The notes under the pieces are model-generated. The model did not search any database. It worked only from the letters and a program-made list of their open reading frames with translations, and was not told the DNA's origin. A stretch of DNA of 64,000 nucleotides from Cucumis sativus. Taxonomy: Eukaryota; Streptophyta; Magnoliopsida; Cucurbitales; Cucurbitaceae. The position numbers and the translations under genes are program-made. Shown piece by piece: positions 1 to 13,437 of this stretch; the stretch's first letter is position 1; each line of letters starts with the position of its first letter. The stretch spans positions 26,477,498-26,541,497 of the forward strand of contig NC_026660.2 in assembly GCF_000004075.3 (NCBI RefSeq). Reading direction: 5' to 3'.

Positions 1-581
1 TTGGAGGCTTGACATTGAGAAATTGAACTTTTAAAAAATTACCATTTTCAAATAAAATACACCCTTTTGATTTCTAAAATTTGAATTTATGGTTTATTTA
101 GTCATGAAATTTGAAAATTAATCTTTATAATCTGTGATTCAAAGTTGATTTTAAATGGTTTTTAATTTTAATGCTCATTTAAATACAAATTAATTTTCTA
201 AAGAAAAAACTTACCACTTGTAAATTACTAGGACATTTCCCATACCATACCATGACTTAATTTAATTTGTAGATGAATTGGAATTTTCAAAGTTAAATGG
301 AAAAAGACGTTTTTTCCCCCCTTAAATTGTCTAAGATTTTTCTCAGTAAATTAGAAATCAATTCCCCCATGAAATGATTTGGTAATTAATTGACTTGAAA
401 CAGGAAAATATAATTTTCTTTAGTCCATAATTTAATTCAATCATAAATTTGATCACGAGATGATTCCATTGTCGAGCACTTTGGTTGATCTCCCACCTTC
501 ATAAAGCAGAAACCATTGACCATTTTATAAATATAAAGTTAATTATGCCTTTTTGTTTTAACATTTTTTTAAAAAAACTAT

Positions 582-600
582 TTTATTATTATTATTATTA
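582..600. repeat. (ATT)n microsatellite
   Basis: About six ATT/TTA units in a row, directly visible in AT-rich spacer. Confidence 0.85.
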
Positions 601-3600
601 CCATATTGTTTCCACCATATTTAATTTCTTAAAGCATATGATTTAATTAGAGCATTTCCCCAAGTACATGTTGGGCAGTGTACCACACCCAACCATGATT
701 TCAAACTTGTACGAACCACGTGGACATCTCACTAATATTTAAACTTTCTTTTAAACCATCCTTAGTTAGTGTGCTAACCATGGTAAATTTGTTTTATTAG
801 TAACACTGTTTTAGAAATTCTAATGTTTATGTCAATTTGACTTTCGAGTACTTACTATAATATCACAACCTTTTTAATAGTAATATGAATTTACTATACA
901 TGGAGACACAGCGATGTATTTGTTGGGGTTTAAGGTTAATTGACATAGATAACACTTTTTTTATATTAGTAATTAAGAGTATGGTAAATAATTGAAAATT
1001 ACACAAGTGATATTTTTCATTACAAATAGACTATTAGTGATGGATCTAAACTTTAATACATTTATAAATTATTTTAAATTAGGTTAATATTTGCTAACAC
1101 TTTAAATTTAAATTTGATTGTTATATTTGTAATTGCGTCATTATTACTAAATTTACTTTCATCTATTAACTTAAAGTTTTGGATCAAACTATGATTTATT
1201 AGAATATCAAACTAGATTATGATCCAAGAGGTATTTTATTAAAATACGTGTAATGTTTTTTTCTTTTTCGATTAGTTTAAGCGTAAACATTGAAAAGTTA
1301 AATTGATAATTTACATCATAAACTAGTTTATGTAGACAAATCGGCGGCTTAAGTATTCTTCATGAACTCAGTGGCAACATTACTATCCATCACTCTGTCT
1401 TAATATAATTATACTTTAATTTAGGTTTGTTAAAAATTGTTTTCCCCCAAGAAAGAAAAAAGGAAAACTGACAATTAAATATAATAGAGATTCTCAAAGA
1501 GAGTAAATGGTACTAAATAGAGTTTAAAGTAGAGAATTATATTCTTATTCATTCTATTATTATTACTTTAATAAAAAAATATGAATAAGAACAAAGTTTG
1601 ATAGATAATTTATGGTGTAAAGAAATATTAGGTAATAGAATATTATTATTGAAGGTTTTTATAATGAGCATATATACGTCCACTTTTTTTTTAGTTTTCT
1701 TTTATCTTTCTCAATCTTCTTCCCAACCACTTTTTAGTTACACAAGAGAACAAAGGTATTACATCATAAGATTTTGTCTCTTATTATTATTATTTCTCAA
1801 TAATATACGTTTAGCAAAGAAAAATAAAAAGATCTTCGAAAATATAATTAGTGGAATTATGCATTATCAAGGTGAAAATATATAAATAGGAATATGATAA
1901 TATTAAAAAAACAGTACTTGTTTTAAGTACTTTATGTACTTTATAATTTAGTAAAAAAATGGATTTTTTTTAGCAGTGTGTAAATTTAATAAGTAAATCA
2001 ACTATAAAGTCAAACAACAAAAATTTTCTATATAAATTACCACACAAATTGTTGACACAATTCACTCCTTAATTCAAAAGAGAAGAAAAAAATTAATACA
2101 AAAAAGAAGAAAGAAGAGAAAATAAAATAAAAGATAAACATCCACTCATCACATGCAATCAATTGAAATATTTGATGTACAACTAAAATATTGTTTCTTA
2201 AGCAGATTAAAACAACAACGTTAATTTAAAAGACAAAAAAAATTAAAAATATTTATAGATATAATAAAATATCATAATCCATCCATAAATAATAAATAAT
2301 GATATTTTGATTAATTTTGTTATATTTGAAAATAGTTTATTGGAATATGAATTTCAATATTAATATCAACATTTCAAATTTATGGATTTATCTTTAAGAA
2401 AAAAGGTAAAGGAAAATTGATACACATATCAAAATACATTAAATTTAATTTAGAAAGTGTAGTATACAAAAGACTCTAAATTGTAAAATTATACAATGGC
2501 AAATAAGCACAAATAATTTGCAAATAAAAGATTAAGGTAAAGAAATGAAGAACAAGTTAGGGCAGAGTGGAGAGTGGAGAAAAGGGAAACTAAGGGGAGT
2601 TTCCCCCCAGAAATCAAACCAAGAACAAACAAAGGGGGTTTTACAAAGGTACGGATATGTATGTGGGACAATTGGTAATGGTAGTGCCCAATGCGATGCA
2701 ATACTTTGTTTGATGTTCTTATCTCCAATTAATTTTGATCACACAACAGGACGTAACATGCATGTTCCTTTTTCCTATTCAAATTAAATAAAATAATTGT
2801 TGGGGTTGTTTAACAACTAAGTCAAAAAATAATGATCATCATCATCCAACTTCATAACTATGGGCTTCATTTCAGGATGGTTTTGTTTTCAACCCACTTC
2901 TCCAACTTCCATTTTTATTTAAACCTCTCATACCAATAGTTTTGAATTACAAAAAAGAAAAAAAAAAGTTCTAAATCTAATTCTAATACAACCAAATTTA
3001 CAATTTAAATTATTTTAAATAGGACATTATTATTTAGTATTTCAATGAATTTGAGGGTGGTTTGAGGAGGAGGCCCAACTCAAATCCCCTCCTCTATCCT
3101 CATTAAATCATTATATAAGAATTGCCTTTTTGTTAGTCTTATGCTTAATTGAGTTTTATTTTTTCTTTAACCAGTACAACACTTTCATATGACTCCATCT
3201 ATTTTTTTTTGTTAGTTCAATGATGGTATGATGAGAGATCAAATAATTAACTTTTATAATCTCTGCTTATTCTTAACGCTATCAATAAATAACGAAAAAT
3301 ACTTTTTAACTAATGTATTTAAATGAAAAGAAAAAAACACTTTTGAAATATTATACAAGTATATACGATTTAAAAGTTTAGGTTGGATTGTTATATTAAT
3401 TCTTCTTTTACAACGTGATCATCACAACATTCTATATTATCTTGCAAAATCTCCATTATTAAACTTTGCAAGACGAGGGTGGGTGGGAATTACCCACGGT
3501 GAGAAATTGAGTTTAGGAAGTGTTTTTTTTATAATAAAAAATCAATTAAATTATTTTCTTTTTATTATATAGTAATTTATATACTAATTGTTTTGGTGAA

Positions 3601-4089
3601 TTTTTATGAAAAATCTTAAAAATTACTTAAACTTCCTAAAAGGTATAAGTAGGATTGAGGTTTTTTGTTTTTACCAAATTGTACGTCATTGAATCAACTA
3701 AACATTCAAACTAACGTGATGGTTTGTTTCATACAAAAGTTGTTTCAGGAGATATTAAAATTAGTGTGGTTTTAATAAGAAGGAATTTAGATTTTAAAAA
3801 GAAAATAAAATAGGAAAATGACAAAAAAAGAAAAAAAAAGGGTAAGGTTAAGTTAGAAAGTGATATTGAAAAGAAAAAGATAGAGATAATATATAAAAAG
3901 AAAAGGAAATAGGGAAATTAGGTAAATAGGGGAATTAGGATTGTTGAAATGAAAGGGACGTTGGAGTGGGATACTACAGAACACACCAAATTCAAACAAA
4001 ACAAACCACTTGCTTACAAATATCACCACTTCTACTCCAATTCCCTAGTGACCAAGTTAGGTACAAATATTACAATATACAAAACCTAC

Positions 4090-4119
4090 TTTTTCTTTTT
4101 CTTTTTCTTTTTCTTTTTC
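4090..4119. repeat. (TTTTTC)5 microsatellite
   Basis: Five near-perfect copies of a 6-base pyrimidine unit. It lies in spacer about 1 kb upstream of the SANT-domain gene. Confidence 0.85.
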
Positions 4120-4925
4120 GTTTTTATATATTCAAAACTTTTTAATATAATTTGATTGGATGGATGCGATTATGCAGGAATCTAATTCCTTTAGATCATT
4201 ACATGCTGCAATATATATTGTTTTCTTTTTCTTTAATTTCAGATGCTGTCTGCAATCACAAAATCAAACTGCATTTGCTTCATTACTGTATCTATATATT
4301 CCAAAGAAGAAGAAAGAAAACAAAGAGTGAGAGAGATAATACAAGTGTTCTTTTGGTATAAAATGCCATTGTTGACTACCTCATTTGGGCCATGCAATTT
4401 CTTTATCACTTTAATCTATTGTACTTGAACACAATTGGTGTAATATAAATTACACAAACCTTTCACCAAATTTTAACTTGATCAACCCAAAATTAAGTTA
4501 GTCCTTCTCCTAAAATTCTTAATAAATTATTTGGTTGAGTCTGTGTTTGACTTGGCCTTCGAGCAGCCTACATCCTTTACTATAACATCCAACTTTATAC
4601 ATGTCTCTAGTTATCGAACTAACACTACAACTGAGTTTATTATTGGTTTATGTTCACAAAATTTAAAACAAATGTTAGACATCCAATTGCCTGTTATAGG
4701 AAAATTTTGTATACTTTTTGTAAAGGTTTTTTTTTTTAATTGTGTGAGGCATGTGTATTAAGGTTAGGTGAAGTTTACTGATATTTATGGATATAAATGT
4801 TTTAACATCAACAAATAAAGCGAGATACTCATATACACGACGTGTACGTAGTGCCAAAAAAGGTTTCTTTGTTACAGAATCCAATTGGGATGGAAAGGAG
4901 TTCCAGTATGAGATAAATTATTAAT

Positions 4926-5009
4926 TGGGCTTGATTCATTGAACTCATTGCATGGAGCCCAACAAAATGGACAGAGTAATAAATAAGGCCCGAAGCTCAC
5001 TCATGGGCC
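4926..5009 (+). promoter_or_regulatory. Cluster of site II (TGGGCY) elements before the SANT gene
   Basis: Three TGGGCC/T motifs lie here: TGGGCT at 4926-4931, its reverse complement AGCCCA at 4956-4961, and TGGGCC at 5004-5009. They are 100-190 bases before the chosen ATG. Site II motifs are bound by TCP factors and are common in promoters of plant genes active in dividing cells. The motifs are seen; their function is inferred. Confidence 0.45.
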
Positions 5010-5088
5010 ATTAGCCTTTTCATTTGATCATTTATTTGTTTTTTTTATGACAGCGCGTTTTCCCCAACATTCAAAGTTCAAACCGAAG

Positions 5089-5109
5089 ATGTCTGGAAAG
5101 TGTTCGTGA
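5089..5109 (+). other. Short upstream ORF before the SANT gene
   Basis: An ATG at 5089 opens a six-codon frame ending in TGA at 5107-5109, only 2 bases before the main ATG at 5112 and in another frame. If it lies in the transcript, ribosomes would have to scan past it or reinitiate. Confidence 0.5.
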
Positions 5110-5111
5110 GA

Positions 5112-7579
5112 ATGCCCATCACGAACTCCATCGCTAGCTCTGTCGACATCAAAACTCTTCGAAGATCTCCAAGATTTCTACCTTCTACTCAGCAGCAGGA
5201 ATTTTCCACTACGCCAAGATCTCTGAGGTTTCTGCGAAGGAATGAAATTTCATCTCCTACAACCCCGACCTTCAGCCGTGCTCAGTGCCCAATCCGCCAG
5301 GTACACTCTTCCCACGCTTCTCTCAAACCTTCTAAGAATGTTTCTCTTAAAACCCCTAAATCTGTTCGTGTAAATACCCCGAAAAGAACGAGTAAATCTG
5401 GTGTTGTTTCGAGTAAAAACAAGGATTCGAGTACTGGGTCGAAAAAGTATTCGATATTTGAAAATGGGTTTAAGGAAAAACGGTCTCCAAGACGATCCCC
5501 TAGGTTATCCTCTGCGCCGAAGATTGACAATGCGCTCGAGGGTCGTAACGCGAAAGTTTCAAAGAGTTCAATTTCCTCCGGAGGGTGTTCGAATGATTTG
5601 AAAAATCCAAGCCCTAATGTGAGAAGATCTCCAAGATTCAGTAATGGAGTTGGGGGGAATCGAAGTTTCGGCAATTCCCACAGTTTTTCGGGTCAGCAGG
5701 CTGGTCTCGAGAAGAGTAGCCGAAAACGGGAGAATCATAGTGGTTCGAGAAGAACAACTGGGTCATTACGTGATCTGAATGTTGATGCAAGTGTGAGCTC
5801 CCATGGGAAAAAAGTGGCCGCAGCGGAGAGAAAGAAGGGAAATTCTGCTGATCATGAGGATATTGCAACAAAAGCTGAGGAAAAACAAGTAGTTGATGGA
5901 GAAATGGAAAAGAAATCAGTGGGTACAAGGAAAAGAAAGCGAGAGGATGGCGTGGTTGGGATTAGACAAGGGTGGACTAAGGAACAGGAAGTCTCATTGC
6001 AGAGAGCATATTATGCTGCAAAGCCCACTCCCCATTTTTGGAAGAAGGTTTCCAAATTGGTATTTCCTGCTCTCTTGCTTTTGATATTTGATTAGATAAC
6101 TCGTACCGCTGCTTGCCTCGTCTTTTTCACTGCTATACATTTAGCACTCCATTATTGCTTCCGTGTGTCTTGTAAATTTCTAATACGAACAACAGTTTTC
6201 TAAGAAATAGTTGAGAATTTTATTAGGCATCATTGTCTAGAGTTTGATTTAAGTCAGTTGTTTGTGGTGGCATCAGGCATGTGCAGTTGTTCTTCCAATT
6301 TAATTCACCTATTTTCCCTCCACTTTTACTGTGCTCGTAGTCTATAAGCGCTATTGGGCACACTAGCACATTTTGTTACATTTTCAGGAATAGTGAACAA
6401 TGGCTTAAATTTTGTAAATCTAGGACATGAAGTCAATGAAAATTTTATCATCAACTCCTCTCCTTTTATCTTAAAATTCAGACTGCAATGGAACGGACAT
6501 GATTTTCTGCAAGCTGAAGTAGTTTTTCTACTTAATTAGACGTTCTGTTGGGGGCTTATACGTTTTCAAATTTTAAAAAATGCACCAATTCAGTTATAGT
6601 TATAGTTATAGCCCACTAGAATGGTCTTGTCTGCATTTTATTTATTTAATTGTCAAGTTTCTTTTCTGTTTCGCAATATATTGAAAGCTCATCACGTACT
6701 TTGTATTACAGTAGGTCCATAAAGTCTACTTTTTTGGCTGGCAATATCTTCATCATTCCGTTGGAAAAGGAAAACCCAATCTACTTTAACATTGTGTTTG
6801 TGGATTTCAATTCACAGGTGCCTGGAAAGTCTGCCCAAGATTGCTTTGATAAAGTTCATTCCGACCATATGACCCCTCCGCAACCTCGGCCTCGATTCAG
6901 AACACGGAGTACAAAACCATCTCCAATGGAACTCTTGTTTTCAGAGTGTGAGCTTCTAAATGTTGATGGTGCGAAGTCGAGAAAGCCTAGAGGTAAGAGT
7001 CAGAAAAGTCATAATGCACAGAAAGCTGTGAGATATTTGTTAGAGAAGAACTTTCAGGGGGCCATTAACTATGAGGCCGATTTGTTTTCACAACTTGAGC
7101 CAAATATTAATCTCTCTAACCGTACCCCTCTTCCAAGTAAACAACTCTCTAGCATCATGGATTTACAGGGAAACCAAGGATTCCTCCATGGGAGATCCTT
7201 GTCAAATCACAAGAAGCCACTTTCTAGATTTAGCACCTCAGTTGAGAGAGTTGTTAGTCCACCAGTACTCAAACAGGTGAAGAACAGGGTCTTGCACGAG
7301 AAGTATATCGACCAGTTACATAGTAGGGAAGCAAAGAGAAAATCAATGTCAAAATGCAGAAAAAGTTGCATCTCCAAAGAGGTGGGTTCATCAAAGGAAA
7401 TCCATGCCACAAGAACTAATGATCTTAGAGCTGCTAAAAATGCATTAATTTCTGATGCAAGGGATGCCATCCAACAATTACAACACTTGGAAACCAATGC
7501 CATGAACAATATTCCTGGTTTTGAAGACGATGAAGATTTTTGCGATAATGTTGATTATGATGATGAAGATGATCCTTGA
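5112..7579 (+). CDS. SANT/Myb-domain nuclear protein, function unknown
   Basis: Two exons, 5112-6059 and 6818-7579, join in phase 0 to give about 569 residues. The joint falls inside a SANT/Myb-like domain (about residues 287-333). It begins with GWTKEQEVSL, has the aromatic residues of a three-helix Myb fold (W, F, W), and continues across the splice as VPGKSAQDCFDKVHSDH, which supports the intron. The first half is rich in Ser, Arg, Lys and Pro with repeated RRSPRF or RRSPRL motifs, typical of a basic disordered nuclear protein with possible proline-directed phosphorylation sites. The C-terminus is acidic (runs of Asp/Glu). ATG 5112 is the first in-frame ATG. The gene is convergent with the bHLH gene, whose stop is about 0.5 kb away. 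I recognise the domain but cannot name the protein; a chromatin or DNA-binding role is inferred. Confidence 0.8.
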
Positions 7580-8095
7580 TACATTCAGTTCTTTTATCTT
7601 CACCTAAATGCCTGGGATAACATGTATCTGTGTATAAAGAGAATTTTTCTTTCCATTTTGTAGTTACTAGCTTTCAGAAGTTTCAGTCTATGCTAATTGC
7701 AATTCTAGATGCCTTTCAATCTTTGCTTATTGCTCGTACAGTTGCATATAATGTTACAATGTAATCAGAAGCACAGGTTGATTAGAGTTAATCAGAAAGG
7801 AAGGATAACATGAACAAAAGAGACTGCTAAAATCCCAACTAAGAAAAGAGAATACTATCTTGAAAAATGGAACTCTTTAGTTCATCTCGTTCAGTACATT
7901 ATTGGAGTGTCATTTTCGGTATATCTAAAACTAATCACTAAATGCATCAAATAAAACCAAGATTAATTATTAGAAAGAGCCTCTCGGATCAATTATTTCT
8001 AATTGCAACAGATTCTCATTCATCCTTATGAAGAACGCCATTAATGTTCTTCACTTCAAGGTTAAGGTGAGAGCTCATGATTTGAAGTGTTTTCT

Positions 8096-9429
8096 CTACA
8101 AGCACTTTCCTCCATATCCTGCATTTCTGAACAGTGCTTCCTTTATATCATCAGAACTTGCCACAGCTTTCTGAGCACTTCCCTGCTGACAAAAAAGACC
8201 AACATTTTTTTAACATTCAGAAAAGAAAGAAAAAAAAGAGACAAACACGGAAATCGAAATATTACAAACCAAAAGAAACAAACAAAACACAACAAAACAA
8301 AACCTCTGCACAAGAAGCTTGCATTGAAAAATCATTGAAGCAGCTAATAACACACTGCTGAATCTCAAGACCCAATGCTTCTAATGTGTTGACTGTAGAC
8401 AGCAATAATCCTGGCCTTGTTGCACAGCAAATGTCGATTCGAGTCTCCTTCTCCTTCCTTTCAACATCGAACTGTGTAACGAACAACAACAAAGCTTCAA
8501 CCATTAGCTTAACAATGGCAGATTTAACTAAACTGTAACAAACAATAACAATGAAACCAGATACCTTTGGAGAATTTCTCACTTGAACCTCATTGGACTT
8601 CCCTTCCTTAGAGATCCCATTGAAGAAACCCACGTGATTTGAATCTAAACCAGTTTCCTCTTCTTCTTTCAAGTTATTGATTCTTTCTAGCAGCTCTTTC
8701 ACATAATCGATTGTGTCTCCAAGTATAGACGTTCTATCCATCTACTTTACATTAAAAAAAAAAAAAAAAAGAATTAAAACACCAAAAATTAATGGATTAA
8801 AGAAACAAAAATGGAAGCTTTAGATTCATTTTCACCTTGCTTATTTTAGGGACTATGGCTCTGAGCATTGAAAGCCGATCATTCAACCGCTTCCTTCTTC
8901 TTCTTTCCGCCATTAAATTCTTTGAAGGCTGTCCTTCAATCTTCTTAGCTTTGTTGCTGCTTCTTTTTCCCAATTCTGCGACACCCATTATAGAACCATT
9001 AATTTCACGAACACCCATTTGCTCCATTTCCACTTTACAAACACTTGGAGCTGTTTCAGTCTCGATAAAACCAAGTTCTTCCTCCTCCATCGCCACGGGA
9101 GGGTAACCATTGTTCTTATTACTCATTTCTTCTTGCGAAACAAATGGTGGGGTTTCGTTGTTCTTAGTGTAGGACGAGGAATCGAGCTCCGGCATCGCAA
9201 ACCCTTCGAGAAAATTGCTGTAGAGTTGTTGATCGGCGAAAGAAAAATCATTAGGTGTTTGGATAGTGGGAAAATTGGAGAAAGTGGAAGAAGCCATTTG
9301 GGGATTTTCATCAAAAGAAGTGAAATTCCAGCCATTTTGAAAAAAATCATTGAACCCGTTTGAGTATGAAGAAGTCCAAGGTGTTGAAGCTAATAACTCC
9401 TCTAAGAAACCATGTTGACTGAGCTCCAT
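8096..9429 (-). CDS. BHLH93: bHLH transcription factor, ICE/bHLH93-like with ACT-like C-terminus
   Basis: Four exons on the minus strand (8836-9429, 8565-8741, 8304-8471, 8096-8185) join in phase 0 to give 342 residues. The bHLH domain begins at [16 protein letters not shown] (residues 170-185) and continues over the first splice with PKISK then [18 protein letters not shown]. The basic region has Ala where many bHLH proteins have His or Asn, as in the ICE group (subgroup III). The third exon reads as the ACT-like dimerisation region common to this group ([20 protein letters not shown]), and the last exon ends NAGYGGKCL. The N-terminal 160 residues are acidic and Phe/Asn-rich, a likely activation region. 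Relatives in Arabidopsis (bHLH61/93) regulate flowering and growth. Orthology to bHLH93 specifically is likely but not proven. Intron 1 carries a long T run on the coding strand. Confidence 0.9.
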
Positions 9430-12125
9430 TGTCTTCTTCTTTTGGTCTGAAGAAAGTGGGAAACAGAGTAATGAACATGGAGTTACACCAAGTTGAGGAA
9501 ATATTATAATATATAAAAAGGAAAAGAAAAGAAAAGAAAAGATTTGAGATTAAAAAAAAAAAAAAAAAGGAAAAAAAAAGTGATGATCATGTTATACTGC
9601 ATATGGTATGTACTAACCCTAAGGGTAAGGGCTAAGGGAGGCTATGGAAAAAAGGAATCTGCTTTTTTGCGATTTTCTCTCACTAAAAAACTTCTCTCTC
9701 CTCTGTGAATTTATGTCTTTTTCACCCAACTTATCAATCAGACAAAATTTGTTTTCTTTTTTCAAATAAACAACTCAACATAGCTTTGACCCACAAATCT
9801 GTCTCACCCAAAAAAAGGCACCAACATACCATACCATCATTTAATAAATACTATACCCCTTCTATTGTTTTCTTTTCCTATTTATTTATCATTCATTGCT
9901 GTTGGTCATTTTGAGAGAATTATTTCAATTCATTCACCTTTAATATCGCATCAATTTTCTTATATATATATACATATCTCGATTAGTCTCATAATATTAG
10001 ATAAATTAATTCAAACATGTTTAGTTCACTCAATGCCTCTATTGTTATATGTTGGAATCTAAGACCAAAGATAATGAACTGCACTTTTAATGGCCTTTAT
10101 AATAACGTGTATAAACACCATGGGAAAATGGTCTTGGTTTCTGTGGCTTTTTGGTCTCCTCTCATCTCAAAGTTATTCAGAAATTAATTAGATCGCTTTC
10201 CTTTTGCAATATATTTTAACTTTAGTACTCCTATGTAAACCCTTCTCTAATTTGGGGGCTCTTTTCTAGCTTCCTCTTTTGGTTAATCCCTTTGTAATTT
10301 TGTTTAACATTAATGAATGGAATTGGAACATAACTGTACACCTATTGATCTACATCGTTTTTCTTAAAGAAAAACTTAACACTCATTAAATAAATAAAGT
10401 GCTTACCATAGAAATCTCATGCAACATGTGACAAAATCAGACTTTGGTATAATATTTCTTCACACATATAATTTAACGTTTCTAAAGAAAATAGTATCGT
10501 TGGCTAAGAAGTTTTAAGGTGGTTAGTATTTAGGTTAGTTCTCTATAAAAAATTTCAAAAGTACTCAGTTGAATTTGGAGTTTCTCATTTTTGTGTAGTA
10601 AATTCAAGTGTTCGACTAATTTGATGTATTAGTTTTTTCTTCTTGTTATAATTGAAATTGTGTAACCAAAACTAGGGAGATGTCATTAAATCCCAGAATT
10701 ATTATGCTATCACTAACAAATAGGATAAAAATACAATTGTTTTTGTAATATAATTTTCATTAAGTATGATGAACTTCATTGATACTCCACGCTGAAGTCA
10801 TCACATGAGCCCTTATATATTTATCTCTAATGTTAAAAATAGTTGGGGTTTTTTTTTTAAAGAACAAAACATGGAACTAAAAGCAAAACAATGCTCAAGG
10901 ATAAAGTAAATGCATTTTATCCAAATATATATTTATATATACAACAAAATAATGCAACTCTACCAACCTTAGATATGCATGGCCAAATGCGTATTAACAA
11001 TTATTGAACAAAATACTAATCATACCTATTATAATGTTTTTTTCTTAAAGAAAAAAATAATGTATATCAGTACATTAAGAAAAAACTTTAATGTTAATTT
11101 CTTTCCTTTTTCATAGATAACGTTGCAATGAATTCATATTGTCTTTTAGCTTAATAAAATCAAATGATAACATGATGTGATTGTCATCCCAATTATTTTA
11201 TATCATAGATTTTTATTATATATCAATTCTTACTATTCTTATTCTTATTATTATTTTGTGTGATGAGATGTTGGATTTATAAATATATAGCTTCAATTAC
11301 GGCCACCTAATCATTAATTATAAGGTGGGTCATCAAATATATAACTTACCTACTCATCATTTATAGCAACTTGTTTTTTTTCTTGCTAATTAAATTAAAT
11401 GGTCTGTACTGTTATATAATCTGGGATTAGCTTTAAAACAAATCTTAACTTCTACCTCTTGTAACTAATTTTGACTCCCATTTTGTGATTCTTACAAAAC
11501 ATCGTATTAATACCAATTCGAACAATCATTTTAATAACATTTTCCCTTCTTTTCTAGAAGTTATTTCCTAAAGCAATAGTTAGGGTCTTCAATAACCTTT
11601 TTGACCTAAAATTATTTAGCTATAAGTGCATGCAATCTTGATAAAGAGATTTTACTTCAAAACTTTTTTTTCTTTTAAAAATCAAACCCATCTAGTTAGA
11701 ATTTTGTTTTTTTTTTTTCAAAAAAAATTAATTTTATTTTCTTTATTTTCTTACCATCATTTGTGTCAATGATAAATTGTAGATGACAGCTTAAGCAAAA
11801 AACTTAGACTAGATAGAAGGGTGTTGATACGTGGTTTTTAATTTTCAAAATTGTATTTTAATCTTTTGACAAGATTTTCTTGTAGGTTAGGTGTGTAAGT
11901 CTCTTCACCTACATTAGCTTATAGTAAAAAGAATACATTTAGTTTTTGTTCAATCAAAGTTAAAGTTATGGCCTATGGGTACTGATATCAATATCCTAAA
12001 GAAAAGAAAGTATACAGAAGCATTGTAAGTAAGTAGTAAAGGTATAAATATTGAAGAGAGCAGTGAAGAAATTATGAGAACTAGTAAGATAAGTATCTAG
12101 TAATGTAGAATATCATATTTGTTGC

Positions 12126-12145
12126 AGTAAAGTAAAGTAAAGTAA
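12126..12145. repeat. (AGTAA)4 microsatellite
   Basis: Four perfect 5-base units in spacer. Confidence 0.85.
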
Positions 12146-13403
12146 TTGAAGTAATCAAAATGAAAAGAAGGTGGGGATAGTAACATAAAAGAAAAGAAAA
12201 GGAAGTGAGAGTGAGAGTGATGTAATAAGGGAGGAATTGAATATCATATAGTTTTTATATATATATATCTGTAGACTGTAATCTATGTGTGTGTTGTAAA
12301 GTTGGTGATGAGGTGGTAAAGGTAAGTAGTTTTTGTCGGGCAACCAGAATTATTGAGAAAAAAGGGCGTTTGCTTTTTGACTCTCTTACTTTAATAATTT
12401 GCTCTCATGCCCCTCCCTTTCCCTTCTCTCTTATTTTCCGAAATTGCATCACAAACCCCCCCACCACCACTTCATTTATTCTCTAAACCAACTCTTCTTT
12501 TTCTAACCAACTTTCTCCCTTCTTCACTCGAACAGTGTCTGATCTCTCTGTTTTAGTCTTCAGAGAGGATATATTTTCTCTCTATTATTTCTTTTTGTTT
12601 TCTCTTTCTTTAGAATTTCAATTATTCATGAATACTATTGAAATGACACCTGCATGTTGTAATATATTAAATTAAATACTAATGTAAAAATAAGAAAAAA
12701 ACTATGCAAACATGTGATCTATCACATCTTTTGATCTCTATATGTATAGATATACACACACTATGATGTGTGTTGTGGAGAGTCTAATAATATCTGACTG
12801 CGAGATCAGTTACCATATAAAAAAAAAAAAAGGTAATATGACAAGTTTAGGGTCAAGCAGAACAAAACTCATGATCCCTTAGAGATGATCGACAAGAACC
12901 GAATTCTATTTCAAAAATCTATCCCTTAAAGATATGAGATAGCATCACTTTCTAAAGAACGTACAAATGGGTTTTGAAGGGATAATGATCAAAAGCTTTC
13001 TATTACAAAACCTTAATCAAATTATATAGCCTTACCAACACAATTAACTATTTAATTATAAAATAATAAATAGACATTAATTAATCTAATTAAATTAACA
13101 ACTGTAAGCAAAATATTAAACTAGAATGTTCTAATCAAGATATAGTTCTCTAATTATAAGCAAGTTGAGTTATTTTATTGACAAATCAGTATATCTTGAA
13201 AATTAATGCAAGGAACTTTAGGGTTTAAGTGGTAGAGCTTTCTGTTCTTACTATTTTATAAATTTGTACATTGTGTGACGTATGAAAAGATTGAGATATA
13301 TGGGTGCTATTTGATCAAAACAGTTCTGTTATGATCTTTAAAAAGAATAGAAAACACAAAAATTAAAAGCTAAAATTACTCTTTATCAATAATAAATTAC
13401 GAT

Positions 13404-13437
13404 AGACTTAGATAGATATTGATATCTATTTAAGTCT
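13404..13437. repeat. Near-perfect inverted repeat (hairpin)
   Basis: A 16-base left arm (13404-13419, starting agacttagatag) is matched by a right arm (13422-13437) with one mismatch and a 2-base loop. The surrounding 'gatagac' wording resembles dispersed repeats I associate with cucurbit genomes. That association is from memory and is weak. Confidence 0.7.

Larger units (their letters stand above)
1..5088. other. Intergenic AT-rich region, no gene recognised
   Basis: I see no coding region with protein-like composition here. The few open frames are short, low-complexity and rich in Ile, Lys and Phe, as expected by chance in AT-rich DNA. The stretch holds simple repeats and, at its right end, promoter-like motifs of the SANT-domain gene. 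Confidence 0.7.

Noticed and set aside
1598-1885. 95-codon open frame (+)
   Set aside because: Ile/Leu/Lys/Phe-rich, no domain, no leader or splice context; expected by chance in AT-rich DNA.
2489-2787. Overlapping 79-80 codon frames on both strands
   Set aside because: Both cannot be real with such overlap and neither shows protein-like features.
5282-5928. Minus-strand frames of 130 and 96 codons
   Set aside because: Antisense shadows of the SANT gene's first exon.
9019-9363. 114-codon plus-strand frame
   Set aside because: Antisense shadow of bHLH exon 1.
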